Shown here piece by piece: positions 9,179-18,090 of a stretch of 64,000 nt of DNA. The stretch comes from Streptomyces candidus (lineage in GTDB: Bacteria; Actinomycetota; Actinomycetes; Streptomycetales; Streptomycetaceae). The stretch's first letter is position 1. Each line of letters starts with the position of its first letter. Both the position numbers and the translations under genes were made by a program. The stretch is from assembly GCF_014207445.1 (NCBI RefSeq), contig NZ_JACHEM010000005.1, positions 372,001 to 436,000 of the forward strand, written 5' to 3'. The notes below the pieces were generated by a model that searched no databases, was not told the origin of the DNA, and saw only the letters and a program-made list of their open reading frames with translations.

Positions 9179-10087
9179 TCACGGATCGAGGAGGTTGCGG
9201 CGGATGCCGTTGTCCAGGCGCTCTGCCACTTCTTCTCCCCGTCCGGCCGGCCAGTCCAGCAGCCCGCCACCGGAGGCGCGGCCTCGATGCCCGGCGCTGA
9301 GGTGTTTGTCGAGCGCGGGAAACGTGCCCGCAGCCGACAAGTGAGGTGCCAGGCTGTCGAGAATGTCCTTGGTCAGGTCCAGTCCGATGAAGTCTGCGTT
9401 CTCCATGGGGCCCACGGCCGACCAACGCAGACCCAGGCTCGCCCGCACGACCGTGTCGATCGTCCCCGGATCGCAGACTCCCTGCTCCAACAGGTGCAGT
9501 GCCTCCCGTACGAGGGCGAACTGGAGCCGGTTGCCGATGAATCCCGGGACATCCCGGTGCAGGCGCACTGTCGCCTTGCCCATCCCGTCCAGCATGTCGC
9601 ACGCTTCCTGCACGAACCGGGCGTCCGTCTCCGCGCCCGGCGCGACCTCGACCAGCGGGATGAGATAGGGCGGATTCCACCAGTGCACCCCGACCAGGCG
9701 CTGTGGGTACTGCATGCCCTGGGCCACCTCGGTGAGCGGAAGCACCGACGTGTTGGACCATATGGGCAGCACGGCCGGGACCTTCGCTTCCAGCGCTGCC
9801 AGGACCAGATGCTTGACGTCGAGGCGCTCGGGGACGGCTTCGATCACCGCATCCACGCGGGGCACCAGATCTGCCAGGTTTTTGGCCGAGGTGATGCGTG
9901 CGGTGATCACCCCGACATCGCCCGGCGGCGTGCCGCAGCGTGCCAGCGCCCGCCCGACGCGCTCATCGAGCGATGCCAGGGTCGCGGGGTCCGCGTCGTA
10001 CACCGTGACACGGTGCCCCGCCTGGGCCAGAGCAACAGCGATTCCGTGCCCCATGAGTCCTCCGCCGATGATTCCGAATCGGTTCAT
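9179..10087 (-). CDS. 3-hydroxyacyl-CoA dehydrogenase family protein
   Basis: NAD-dependent dehydrogenase of 302 aa. The N-terminal Rossmann motif is GGGLMGHGIAVALAQAGH with an acidic residue at the end of strand 2 (VYDAD, NAD preference). Further signatures are SNTS and HWWNPPYLIPLVEV, then an alpha-helical C-terminal dimerisation domain (DVPGFIGNRLQFALVREALHLLEQG). Start ATG 10087 is preceded by GGGAGGAC at 6 nt. Relatives include 3-hydroxybutyryl-CoA, L-carnitine and L-gulonate dehydrogenases. The nearby scoA/scoB pair favours a 3-hydroxybutyryl-type substrate giving an acetoacetyl product, but this is inference. Divergent from the secreted lipase across a 470-bp gap. Confidence 0.85.
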   Translation of the reverse strand: MNRFGIIGGGLMGHGIAVALAQAGHRVTVYDADPATLASLDERVGRALARCGTPPGDVGVITARITSAKNLADLVPRVDAVIEAVPERLDVKHLVLAALEAKVPAVLPIWSNTSVLPLTEVAQGMQYPQRLVGVHWWNPPYLIPLVEVAPGAETDARFVQEACDMLDGMGKATVRLHRDVPGFIGNRLQFALVREALHLLEQGVCDPGTIDTVVRASLGLRWSAVGPMENADFIGLDLTKDILDSLAPHLSAAGTFPALDKHLSAGHRGRASGGGLLDWPAGRGEEVAERLDNGIRRNLLDP

Positions 10088-10558
10088 GCTTGTCCTCCCA
10101 TGGCTGAGCGGGTATGCGCGGTGACGTGCACCTTCGCGGCTCGGAGAGCTGGAGATGCATGGCGAGGCACACGCAGGTGAAGGCCGAAGCTGCTGCGGCA
10201 CACCGTCCGCAGGCTCGGTCGATGGGCAGCCCCGCCGATTCGCCATGACGGTATGGCGCCCCGCCACGCGCTACGAGAGGTGCAGCCCACATGCGCGGAA
10301 CGCCAGGGGTGTGCACCACGCATACTCGGCGCCCTCGCGGCCCCCGCGTGAGCGGTCGCGCGTGACGCGCTCGCATGGGCGGGACGTAATGGCTGGAGCG
10401 GACACCGATGGGGCCGAAAGACGTGCGCTGTGCCCATCTGACTGCGCGGGCAGGCGCCCTAGCGTGCTCTGTGTCACACCCCCCACCACCCCTGCCGGCG
10501 TCCGCCGAGCACGAGCCGCACAGCGCTCGACGACCGTACGGCGGGTAAGGAGCCCCAC
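10088..10558. other. divergent promoter region
   Basis: 471-bp gap between two divergent genes; it must hold both promoters. No gene frame was seen. A strong ribosome binding site (GTAAGGAG) closes it just before ATG 10559. No confident operator palindrome was found. Confidence 0.4.
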
Positions 10559-11356
10559 ATGCTGTTCGCCTCCACGACGCCCCGCGGGGCGTCATCGACA
10601 CCGACGGACAACCGGCGACCGGTCCGCGCGCGGCGGCTGCTCAGCGCCTCACTCGCGGCCCTGCTGACGACGAGCCTGCTGGGCCTGGCTGCCCAGGCGT
10701 CCGGCGCAGCACCCCAGTCGGCGCCCGCCGCCGGACACGATCCCGTGATCATGATCCCGGGCATGACCGGCACCCCGTCCAGCATGAACCCGATGAAGTC
10801 CAACCTGCAGTCCAACGGCTGGCCGGCGGACCGGCTGTTCACCTGGACCGACAGCAGCTCCATGACGCAGGACCTGGCCAAGGCGGCCCAGCAGCTCTCG
10901 GTCAAGGTCGACCAGGTCCGCAGCCAGACAGGGGCCGACAAGGTCGTCCTCGCCACCTGGTCCGCCTCCACCCTCGCCGCCCGGTACTACATCAAGGACC
11001 TGGACGGCGCCGACAAGGTCTCCCAGTACATCGGCTTCGCCGGACCCCAGCACGGCACCGCCAACAACGGCTGCCAGTGGTACGTGTCCTGCCAGCAGTT
11101 CGCCTCCCCGAACACCCCCTTCCTCAAGGCGCTGAACAGTCCCACCGAGGTGCCCTACGACGACCGGATCGACTACCTCACGATCAGGTCGACCGCGGAC
11201 TACAACGCCACGCCCGTCGATACCGCGAAGCTGGCGGGCGCGGACGAGAACTACCTCATGAGCGGGCCGACCGCACCCAGCCACTTCATGATCATCTCGA
11301 ACGCCACGGCGCTGGCCAAGATGCGTTCCTTCATCACCGCGCACGAGAACGACTGA
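10559..11356 (+). CDS. secreted lipase/esterase-like alpha/beta hydrolase with atypical nucleophile elbow
   Basis: A 265-aa exported protein: a long n-region with twin arginines (RARRLLSASLAALLTTSLLGLAAQASGA is its cleaved part) precedes a mature domain like Streptomyces secreted triacylglycerol lipases (VIMIPGMTG oxyanion strand, ARYYIKDLDGADKVSQYIGFAGPQHGT). Where the family has GHSxGG this protein has T-W-S-A-S: the serine is kept but both flanking glycines are gone. The expected His lies in PSHFMIIS. Start ATG 10559 follows GTAAGGAG. Context (3-hydroxyacyl-CoA dehydrogenase divergent, acetoacetate CoA-transferase downstream) would suit a polyester or hydroxyacyl-ester hydrolase; the altered elbow leaves activity open. 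Confidence 0.75.
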   Translation: MLFASTTPRGASSTPTDNRRPVRARRLLSASLAALLTTSLLGLAAQASGAAPQSAPAAGHDPVIMIPGMTGTPSSMNPMKSNLQSNGWPADRLFTWTDSSSMTQDLAKAAQQLSVKVDQVRSQTGADKVVLATWSASTLAARYYIKDLDGADKVSQYIGFAGPQHGTANNGCQWYVSCQQFASPNTPFLKALNSPTEVPYDDRIDYLTIRSTADYNATPVDTAKLAGADENYLMSGPTAPSHFMIISNATALAKMRSFITAHEND

Positions 11357-11542
11357 CCTCTCCGGCGGGGACGGCAGTGCGCAACAGGACTGTCGGGCAC
11401 CGCACTTGGCGGCACCCGGTGCAGCCGTCCCCGCCCCGGTCCGCAACCGTCCCTCACTTGCGCGCCCCCCAGGTGGCCCGTGCAGCGAACCTTTCTGCAA
11501 CCGGTCCACGGCGCACCGCACCCGAAGGGCCTCTCCACCTCC

Positions 11543-12301
11543 ATGAACAAGACGATGGCTTCGGCCACGCACGCAGTGGCCGACATCCCTGCCGGAGCGA
11601 CTCTGGCTGTCGGCGGGTTCGGCCTCAGCGGCGTCCCCGACACCCTCATCCAGGCGCTCCACGAACAGGGCGCCGACGACCTCGAAGTGGTCTCCAACAA
11701 CTGCGGCGTGGACGGGCGCGGCCTGGGAATCCTGCTGGCCTCGGGCCGCATATCCCGCGTCACCGGCTCCTACGTCGGTGAGAACAAGGAGTTCGCCCGC
11801 CAGTACCTGAGCGGCGAACTGGAGGTGGAACTGGTGCCTCAGGGAACCCCCGCCGAACGGCTGCGGTCCGGGGGCACGGGCATTCCGGCCTTCTACACCC
11901 CGGCCGGGGTGGGCACGCAGGTCGCCACCGGCGGACTGCCCTGGCGCTACGCTCCCGACGGCACGATCGCCCTCGCCTCCCCGCCCAAGGAAACCCGGGA
12001 CTTCGACGGGCGCACGCACGTTCTGGAACACGCCATCACCACCGACTACGCCCTCGTCCGGGCCTGGCGCGGCGACCACCACGGCAACCTCGTCTTCCAC
12101 CGGGCCGCCGCCAACTTCAACCCGCTCGCGGCCATGGCCGGCCGGATCACGGTCGCCGAGGTCGAGGATCTGGTCGAACCCGGCGAACTGGCCGCCGGCC
12201 ACGTACAGGTGCCCGGCATCTTCGTCCAGCGCGTCGTCCAACTCAGCCCGGCCCAGGCGGCGGACAAACCGATCGAGAAGCGGACGGTACGTTCCCGATG
12301 A
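11543..12301 (+). CDS. scoA: 3-oxoacid CoA-transferase subunit A
   Basis: Alpha subunit (252 aa) of succinyl-CoA:3-ketoacid CoA-transferase, which activates acetoacetate by taking CoA from succinyl-CoA. Visible signatures are the [15 protein letters not shown] nucleotide-binding-like loop, [16 protein letters not shown], and the SCOT-type end [12 protein letters not shown]. Start ATG 11543 ([16 protein letters not shown]) fits family length; no strong ribosome binding site precedes it, and ATG 11555 is an alternative. The stop overlaps the scoB start as ATGA, so the two subunits are translationally coupled. The related 3-oxoadipate transferase (PcaI) is possible given the aromatic-ester context, but the C-terminal sequence looks more SCOT-like. 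Confidence 0.88.
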   Translation: MNKTMASATHAVADIPAGATLAVGGFGLSGVPDTLIQALHEQGADDLEVVSNNCGVDGRGLGILLASGRISRVTGSYVGENKEFARQYLSGELEVELVPQGTPAERLRSGGTGIPAFYTPAGVGTQVATGGLPWRYAPDGTIALASPPKETRDFDGRTHVLEHAITTDYALVRAWRGDHHGNLVFHRAAANFNPLAAMAGRITVAEVEDLVEPGELAAGHVQVPGIFVQRVVQLSPAQAADKPIEKRTVRSR

Positions 12302-12948
12302 CCTGGACCCGCGCGCAGATGGCAGCCCGAGCCGCCGCCGAACTCACCGACGGCTCCTACGTCAACCTCGGCATCGGCCTGCCCACCCTCATCCCCAGCC
12401 ACCTCCCGCCCGGCGTGCACGTCGTCCTGCACTCCGAGAACGGCATCCTGGGCACCGGCCCCTACCCGCACGAAGACCAGGTCGACCCCGACCTGATCAA
12501 CGCAGGCAAAGAAACCGTCACCGCCCTTCCGGGGGCCTCCTTCTTCGACTCGGCCCTGTCCTTCGGCATGATCCGCGGCAGCCACATCGACACCGCCGTC
12601 CTCGGCGCCATGCAGGTCTCCCAACACGGCGACCTCGCCAACTGGATGATCCCCGGCAAGATGGTCAAAGGCATGGGCGGCGCCATGGACCTGGTGCACG
12701 GCGCCCGCCGCGTCATCGTCCTCATGGACCACACGGCCAAGGACGGCAGCCCCAAAATCCGCGATACGTGCGAGCTGCCCCTCACCGGCGAACGATGCGT
12801 CCACCGCATCGTCACCGACCTCGCCGTCCTCGACGTGACGGAAAAGGGCCTCGCCCTGGTGGAGACCGCCCCCGGTACCACCATCGAGGACATCACCGAC
12901 AGCACCGCCGCGCCCGTCCTCCTCAACCACCTCCACGCCGCCTGCTGA
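12298..12948 (+). CDS. scoB: 3-oxoacid CoA-transferase subunit B
   Basis: Beta subunit (216 aa) carrying the catalytic glutamate in the [12 protein letters not shown] motif, which forms the enzyme-CoA thioester intermediate. Other family blocks: [46 protein letters not shown]. The ATG is inside the ATGA overlap with scoA. Together with the 3-hydroxyacyl-CoA dehydrogenase this would feed acetoacetate into acetoacetyl-CoA and central metabolism. Confidence 0.92.
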   Translation: MTWTRAQMAARAAAELTDGSYVNLGIGLPTLIPSHLPPGVHVVLHSENGILGTGPYPHEDQVDPDLINAGKETVTALPGASFFDSALSFGMIRGSHIDTAVLGAMQVSQHGDLANWMIPGKMVKGMGGAMDLVHGARRVIVLMDHTAKDGSPKIRDTCELPLTGERCVHRIVTDLAVLDVTEKGLALVETAPGTTIEDITDSTAAPVLLNHLHAAC

Positions 12949-13038
12949 CGACGAGCGGACGCGGCCGACCGACCCGCAGCACGCGCAGATCTCTCCCTAC
13001 GCCGCACAGACCCGTACGTCTTCGACCCGAGGAGCATC

Positions 13039-13914
13039 ATGGCTTCACTACCCTGCGCCCCGATACCCCGTCGCGGGCGCCGTTCCATCGGCACGGTACT
13101 CGCAGCACTGGCCCTGCTGGTGACGGGCGGCATCGCGGGCACCCCCGCGGCCGGTGCGACGGCCGCCTCCTGCCCCTCGGTCGACGGCCGATGGAACGCC
13201 CCCGGCCCGTACACCGTCAGCTCCGCGTCCAACGGCCGGGGCACGACCGTCTTCCGGCCGGTCGAGCTCGGTGCACTGGGCTGCACCACGCACCCGGTCG
13301 TCCTGTGGAACAACGGAGCCCGCTCCGGGCTCGACCGGTACGTCCCCCTGCTGAACCACCTCGCCTCACACGGCTTCGTGGTGGCCGCGGCGGAGGGCAA
13401 CGCGGGCACCGGAGGGCCCATGCTGCAAGGGCTCGACCACCTGACGACCGAGAACAGCAGGACAGGCAGCCCTTACCGGGGCAAGGTCGATCTGACCAAC
13501 GTGGGCGCCACCGGCCACTCCTTCGGCGGCGGAGCGGCGGTCGATGCCGGCGCGGATGCCCGGGTGGACACCATCGCGCCGATCTATCCCCTCGCATTCA
13601 GCAGCGGCAGCCGTGTCCGAGGCCCCGCGGTGTTCTTCGCCGGACAGAACGACACCATCGTGCCGCCCTCGACAGTCCGCCGGACGTACAGCCAGGCCAC
13701 CCAGGTGCCGGCCGTCTATGCCGAACAACGCGGCGCCGACCACTACGGCATCCCTGGTCTGCACGGCCCCGTCACCGCGTGGTTCCGCTTCCACCTCATG
13801 CGCGACGAACAGGCCCGGGGCCTGTACTTCGGCCCCGACTGCACCTACTGCTCGTCCTCGTCCTGGTCGGTCTTCGAGCGCAATCCCCGCGCCAAGGCCG
13901 TCCCCGGCCCCTGA
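13039..13914 (+). CDS. secreted alpha/beta hydrolase (chlorophyllase/PET-hydrolase-like fold)
   Basis: A 291-aa extracellular hydrolase: signal peptide with an RRGRR n-region and AGATAA-like cleavage zone, then a compact alpha/beta hydrolase. Motifs: WNNGARSGLDRY (oxyanion region), GHSFGGGA with the nucleophile Ser, GQNDTIVPP carrying the Asp, and ADHYGIPG carrying the His. The order and length resemble PF12740-type chlorophyllase/dienelactone-like secreted esterases. The end has a CTYC pair that may form a disulfide. Start ATG 13039 follows GAGGAG. Third secreted esterase-type gene in this block, so the island seems specialised in extracellular ester breakdown. Confidence 0.75.
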   Translation: MASLPCAPIPRRGRRSIGTVLAALALLVTGGIAGTPAAGATAASCPSVDGRWNAPGPYTVSSASNGRGTTVFRPVELGALGCTTHPVVLWNNGARSGLDRYVPLLNHLASHGFVVAAAEGNAGTGGPMLQGLDHLTTENSRTGSPYRGKVDLTNVGATGHSFGGGAAVDAGADARVDTIAPIYPLAFSSGSRVRGPAVFFAGQNDTIVPPSTVRRTYSQATQVPAVYAEQRGADHYGIPGLHGPVTAWFRFHLMRDEQARGLYFGPDCTYCSSSSWSVFERNPRAKAVPGP

Positions 13915-13943
13915 CCACACACCAGCCGGTGCAGAGTCCCACA

Positions 13944-13977
13944 CCGCCCGGCACCTGGCTGAACAGGTGCCGGGCGG
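13944..13977. terminator. strong bidirectional hairpin terminator
   Basis: A perfect 14-bp stem, CCGCCCGGCACCTG (13944-13957) with CAGGTGCCGGGCGG (13964-13977), around a GCTGAA loop. It sits between two convergent genes (stops at 13914 and 14086). Confidence 0.85.
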
Positions 13978-14085
13978 CAACGATCGCAGGGTCTCGCTCG
14001 TCAGCCACTCACGACCAGTGCGAGCACCCCCGGGAACCGGTCCCACCGGGCCTTTCTCCGGGATGACCGGCCGCACCGTCTGCTG

Positions 14086-15105
14086 TCACACCGTGGGCGC
14101 CCCCATGAGCCGGATGATGAGGTCGTCGAGGCTTACCAGGCCGGTCAGTTGGCCGTCGGTGTCGCGGATGACGGCGAGCGAGGCCCTGCGGTGCTGTAGT
14201 TGCTCGACGGCGTGGGCGACGGTGTGGTGCGGGGCCAGTTCCGGGACGGGGCGGGCCAGTTCGTGGGCCGTGGGGGTCCGGCCCTGGGCGCGGGCGATGA
14301 GGGCGTCGCGCGCGTGTACGGATCCGATGATGGTGTCGCCGTCGCGTACGAGCAGGCGGGTGTGGTCGGCCACTGCCGCGGCGTTGAGGATCATTTCGGT
14401 GGCCGCGTTGGCGTCGATGCAGCTGATCTGCGCGGCGGGTACCTGGAGCTGTGCGACCGGGGTCTGGGGTTCGCTCAGGGAGCGGGTGATCAGGCCGGAG
14501 TCGGTCTCGCTGATCAGTCCGAGGCGTTCGGACTCGGCGACCAGGTGGGTGAGCTGTTCACGGTTGTGCACGGAGGTGAGTTCATCACGGGGGGTGACGC
14601 GGCACAGCCGTACGAGGGCGTTGCTGACCTTGTTGAGCACCTGGATGAGTGGCCGTACGAGACGGATGAGGGCGCGGAAGGGCGGGGTGAGGAGCATGGC
14701 GGAGCGTTCGGGGTGGGCGATGGCCCAGGACTTGGGGGCCATCTCGCCGAGGACCATGTGCAGGAAGACCACCACGGTCATCGCGACGGCGAAGGCGATG
14801 CCGTAGCTCAGTCCGCTGGGCAGGCCGAGCTTCTCCAGTAGGGGGTCGAGTTCGTGGGAGATGGCCGGTTTGGAGATCGAGCCGAGGCCCAGGGTGCAGA
14901 TGGTGATGCCGAGCTGGGCGCCGGCGAGCATCAAGGACAGTTCGCGCATCCCGGCGAGAGCCGATTTGGCGCCGCGCTGTCCTTGGGCTGCGGCGCGTTC
15001 CATGCGGTGGCGCTTGGCTGCTACCAGGGCGAACTCGGCGGCGACGAAGAAGCCGCTGCCGATGAGCAGGAGGAGGGTGAGGGCGAGAGCCAGGGGGAAG
15101 CTCAT
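14086..15105 (-). CDS. CNNM/CorC-like (hemolysin C family) membrane protein, short form
   Basis: A 339-aa integral membrane protein. The N-terminal DUF21 domain starts with MSFPLALALTLLLLIGSGFFVAAEFALVAAKRHRMERAA and includes the LAGAQLGITICTLGLGS and HMVLGEMAPKSWAIAHPER signatures; two CBS motifs follow (about residues 200-335, ending SLDDLIIRLMG). It lacks the C-terminal CorC_HlyC domain found in its neighbour. The family is linked to magnesium/cobalt homeostasis. Its ATG lies inside the stop of the upstream 450-aa paralogue (4-bp overlap), so the two are coupled and may form a heteromeric complex. Confidence 0.85.
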   Translation of the reverse strand: MSFPLALALTLLLLIGSGFFVAAEFALVAAKRHRMERAAAQGQRGAKSALAGMRELSLMLAGAQLGITICTLGLGSISKPAISHELDPLLEKLGLPSGLSYGIAFAVAMTVVVFLHMVLGEMAPKSWAIAHPERSAMLLTPPFRALIRLVRPLIQVLNKVSNALVRLCRVTPRDELTSVHNREQLTHLVAESERLGLISETDSGLITRSLSEPQTPVAQLQVPAAQISCIDANAATEMILNAAAVADHTRLLVRDGDTIIGSVHARDALIARAQGRTPTAHELARPVPELAPHHTVAHAVEQLQHRRASLAVIRDTDGQLTGLVSLDDLIIRLMGAPTV

Positions 15106-16454
15106 CGGGTCGGCTCCTCATCGGTCACGGCGGCCGACGGGTCCGCGTCGGGGCGGGTGGTGTTCGGCAGGCGTTCGAGGCGGATGCGGTCGGGGACGTG
15201 GCGGTCGAGGGTGCGGACCTCGATGAGGACGTCGGCGACGATGAGGCGGTCGCCGATGGTGGGGAAGCGGCCGAGCCGGTCCACGATCAGGCCCGCGGCG
15301 GTGTCGTAGTCCTCTTCTTCGGGGAGTTCGATGCCGGTGGCGTCGGCGATCTCGTCGAGGCGGCGGCCTGCGTCGACCAGCCATCCCGTTCCGTCGGCGG
15401 CTGCGATCTCGATCACTTGGTCGGACTCGTCGGTGATCTCACCGACCAGTTCCTCGGCGATGTCCTCGAAGGTGACGATCCCGGCGAACCCGCCGTGTTC
15501 GTCGAGGACGACCGCGAATTTCTGCTTGCGCCCGCGCATCTGCGCGACGGCGCCGGGCAGCGCCAGCGTGTCGGGCAGCAGCAGCGGGCGCCGGGCCAGC
15601 TCGCCGGCAGTGGTGCCCGCGAGGTCGGGGACCGGCAGCCGCATCAGTTCGCGTACGCCGATGACGCCCTTGATGTCGTCGTAGCGTTCGCCCGTGACGG
15701 GGTAGTTGGAGTGGCCGTGCTTGGCGATCAGCTGCACGACTTCGGTGGCGGGTGCGTCGGCGCGCACGTAGGCCACGTCGACGCTCGGCACCATGACTTC
15801 GTCAAGGGTGCGCTCGGAGAACTCCAGGGCGTGGTCGAGGAGCTCGGCGTTGGCGCGGGGCAGCTGTCCCTGGTCGCGGGACTCGCCGATCAGGTGGCTG
15901 AGCTCCTCCAGGGTGGCGCCGTGGTGCAGTTCTTCGACCGGCTCGATGCCGACCTTGCGCAGGAGCTTGTTGGCGGTGGCGTCGAAGAGGTGGACCACCG
16001 GTCCGACGACCTTGAGATACGCCAGGGTGGAGGCCGACAGGGACTTGGCGAGCCGTTCGGGAACGGCCAGGGCGAGGTTCTTGGGGGCCAGCTCGCCCAG
16101 CACCATCTGCACGACGGTGGCCATCACGAAGGCGAGCGTCACCGAGATGGCGGAGACCGCGCCGTCGGGGAGGCCGGTGCCCCCGAGCGCGGGCCGCAGC
16201 AGCGCGGAGACGGACGGTTCGGCGAGGAAGCCGACGACCAGGCCGGTCACGGTGATGCCCAGCTGGGCGCCCGAGAGCATGAACGAAAGCCGCTCAAGCA
16301 CCTGCACGGCGCGCGCGGCCCGTCTGTCGCCTGCTTCGGCCTCACGGGCGAGCGCGAGCCGGTCGGCGGCGACGTAGGCGAATTCCTGTGCGACGAAGTA
16401 GCCGGTGCCTGCGGTCAGGACGAGGACGGCCAGCAGGCCGAGTACGGCGTTCAT
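15102..16454 (-). CDS. CNNM/CorC-like (hemolysin C family) membrane protein, long form
   Basis: A 450-aa protein with DUF21 membrane domain (residues 1-200: AQEFAYVAADRLALAREA, LSGAQLGITVTGLVVGFLAEP, MVLGELAPKNLALAVPER), two CBS motifs (about 215-340: VMVPSVDVAYV, FAVVLDEHGGFAGIVTFEDIAEELVGEI) and a C-terminal CorC_HlyC domain (about 350-430). This is the full-length bacterial CNNM layout, a candidate divalent-cation exporter or modulator. First gene of a two-gene coupled unit; immediately upstream lie remnants of a third paralogue. Confidence 0.88.
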   Translation of the reverse strand: MNAVLGLLAVLVLTAGTGYFVAQEFAYVAADRLALAREAEAGDRRAARAVQVLERLSFMLSGAQLGITVTGLVVGFLAEPSVSALLRPALGGTGLPDGAVSAISVTLAFVMATVVQMVLGELAPKNLALAVPERLAKSLSASTLAYLKVVGPVVHLFDATANKLLRKVGIEPVEELHHGATLEELSHLIGESRDQGQLPRANAELLDHALEFSERTLDEVMVPSVDVAYVRADAPATEVVQLIAKHGHSNYPVTGERYDDIKGVIGVRELMRLPVPDLAGTTAGELARRPLLLPDTLALPGAVAQMRGRKQKFAVVLDEHGGFAGIVTFEDIAEELVGEITDESDQVIEIAAADGTGWLVDAGRRLDEIADATGIELPEEEDYDTAAGLIVDRLGRFPTIGDRLIVADVLIEVRTLDRHVPDRIRLERLPNTTRPDADPSAAVTDEEPTR

Positions 16455-16519
16455 CGGACAACCCGGGGACTGTGCCCCGGACCTTCGGGGTCCGTCGGAC
16501 TGGCGGACAAGACGTGCTC

Positions 16520-17088
16520 CTTCAAAGGGGTGTGGGTGAGGACGACGGGCCTGCTGGGACCGAAGGTCCTGGGCCGAGTAACCGTGGATCTGCGGCGCGT
16601 CGCTCCGGCGTCAGGCGGTCGGGCCGAGCTGTTTCGCGGGTCACCTCGTGCGGGGCGATGCGAGAGGGCGGGTGGCGTTCGACGACGTCGAGAGCGTCCT
16701 TGATGTGGAAATGGCCCAGGTCGGCGCCGGTGGGACGGGTGGGACGGGTGGGAAAGCGGGAGAATCCGGCCGCCGCGTCGATGCGCTCCAGCCGGGCCGG
16801 GGTGACGGTGCGGTCGACGGCAACCATGTCAGGCGCGGGGACGAAGATCCCGCCGACCGGCCGTGTGCCCAGCTCCAGAGCGTCGCGCGGCCGCTCGCCG
16901 CCCGCCGGTGAAAGAAGGTCGGCGTCGCTGGAGTCGCGGACCATACGGGCGATGGGAGGCCTTTCTCGGCACTCCGCTCCTGCGCCTCGGCAACTCGCTC
17001 AAGCTCACCGCGAGTGCTCAGCGGCGACGTAGACGGCACACGCCAGGGTGAGCGCAAGGGCCGGGAGGAGCAGCAGCACTCCGGTCAC
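16520..17088 (-). pseudogene. decayed third CNNM/hemolysin-C-family gene
   Basis: From GTG 17088 a hydrophobic start (VTGVLLLLPALALTLACAVYVAAE) matches the first membrane helix of the family but stops after 27 codons. In another frame the expected next piece follows at once (RGELERVAEAQERSAEKG). Then most of DUF21 is missing, and a CBS-like segment appears from about 16880 to 16640 (VGGIFVPAPDMVAVDR, RLERIDAAAGFSRFP, LGHFHIKDALDVVERH). A frameshift plus a large deletion therefore inactivated the gene. It lies just upstream of the two intact paralogues on the same strand, implying an ancestral three-gene array. Confidence 0.75.
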
Positions 17089-17364
17089 CGTGCCACCCCC
17101 GGTTCCTGGCTCACATGGTGGTGTGCGCGGGCGGTGGCACGGTTCGTACTGGGAGGCTCGCCCATGACGGGTCGCTCACTCCATTCTCTGCTCGGTTCGA
17201 CGAAGCTGCGGCGAACCAGTGTCTCCAACTGCAGGGTAAAGGGGTGGTAAAGCCGGGTGTGGGACGGCTGTGAGTCGGAGTAGTTCCCGCGCCCCGTGGA
17301 CCCGGCAGCGGCCCGGCCTCCGGGGCGACCGTGCTCGCGCGGCAGTTGCCGCAGGGTGGGCCGC

Positions 17365-18027
17365 CTACTCGTGGTCGGTGCAGAGGTCGGCGATCAGGGC
17401 CGCGCAGGCCCACTCCTCCCAGGCGCCGGGGGACCATCCCCGGTCACGGACAAAGACCAGGTACAGCTCCGGGCTGAGAAGCCCGTAGAGCAGGTCCGCG
17501 GCGCGGGCGGTGCCGACGTCGGGGCGGGCGTCAGGCTTGGAGGTCAGGGCCTTCGCTGCGGCGTGCTGAACGGTATAGCGCGGGTCGGGGCCGGCGGGCC
17601 ACTGTGCGGCGATCTCCGGGTCCGTGGCTGCGGCAGCCGCGATCAACGGCATGATCGGCGCGACGCGGCCGAGGATCTCGCGTACCCCCCGTACGTGGGC
17701 GCGCAGTTGCCCGGCGGCCGTGGGCTCGGCGCAGGCGGCGCGGAACCAGTCGCGGTCCATCGTGGCGACCGGTTCGACGTCGCCCGCGATGGAGGCGTCG
17801 ACGACGTCCTTGAACAGTGCGCGCTTGTTGCGGAAGACGAAGTACACGGTCTGGACGGCCACACCCGCACGGTCCGCGATCTCCTGAAGGCTTGTCGCGC
17901 CGTATCCCTGTGCGACGAACAGCTCCCGCGCCGCCGCCACGACCTTCTCGCGGGTACGCCGCGAGCGTTCGGCCCGCTTGTCGGGGCGCTTGGCGTTCTG
18001 TCCGTCGGATCCCTTGACCGCATCCAT
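17365..18027 (-). CDS. TetR/AcrR family transcriptional regulator
   Basis: A 220-aa repressor with an N-terminal helix-turn-helix (residues about 22-70: TREKVVAAARELFVAQGYGATSLQEIA...VYFVFRNKRALFKDVV) and a variable ligand-binding C-terminal domain. ATG 18027 is divergent from a methyltransferase gene, with only 63 bp between the starts, and this gap contains a TetR-type palindrome. It most likely represses itself and the methyltransferase. Ligand unknown. Confidence 0.88.
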   Translation of the reverse strand: MDAVKGSDGQNAKRPDKRAERSRRTREKVVAAARELFVAQGYGATSLQEIADRAGVAVQTVYFVFRNKRALFKDVVDASIAGDVEPVATMDRDWFRAACAEPTAAGQLRAHVRGVREILGRVAPIMPLIAAAAATDPEIAAQWPAGPDPRYTVQHAAAKALTSKPDARPDVGTARAADLLYGLLSPELYLVFVRDRGWSPGAWEEWACAALIADLCTDHE

Positions 18028-18055
18028 GCCGGGAGTCTATCTCTAGAGTCAGACA

Positions 18056-18072
18056 TTAGAGACGGACTCTAA
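18056..18072. promoter_or_regulatory. candidate TetR operator
   Basis: TTAGAG-ACGGA-CTCTAA is a 17-bp palindrome with 6-bp arms and a 5-bp spacer. A further TAGAGTC half-site at 18044-18050 pairs with GACTCTA at 18065-18071, giving an overlapping second dyad. It is centred in the 63-bp divergent promoter region and is AT-richer than its surroundings. Confidence 0.65.
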
Positions 18073-18090
18073 ATTCTTGGAGGGGTAGCG

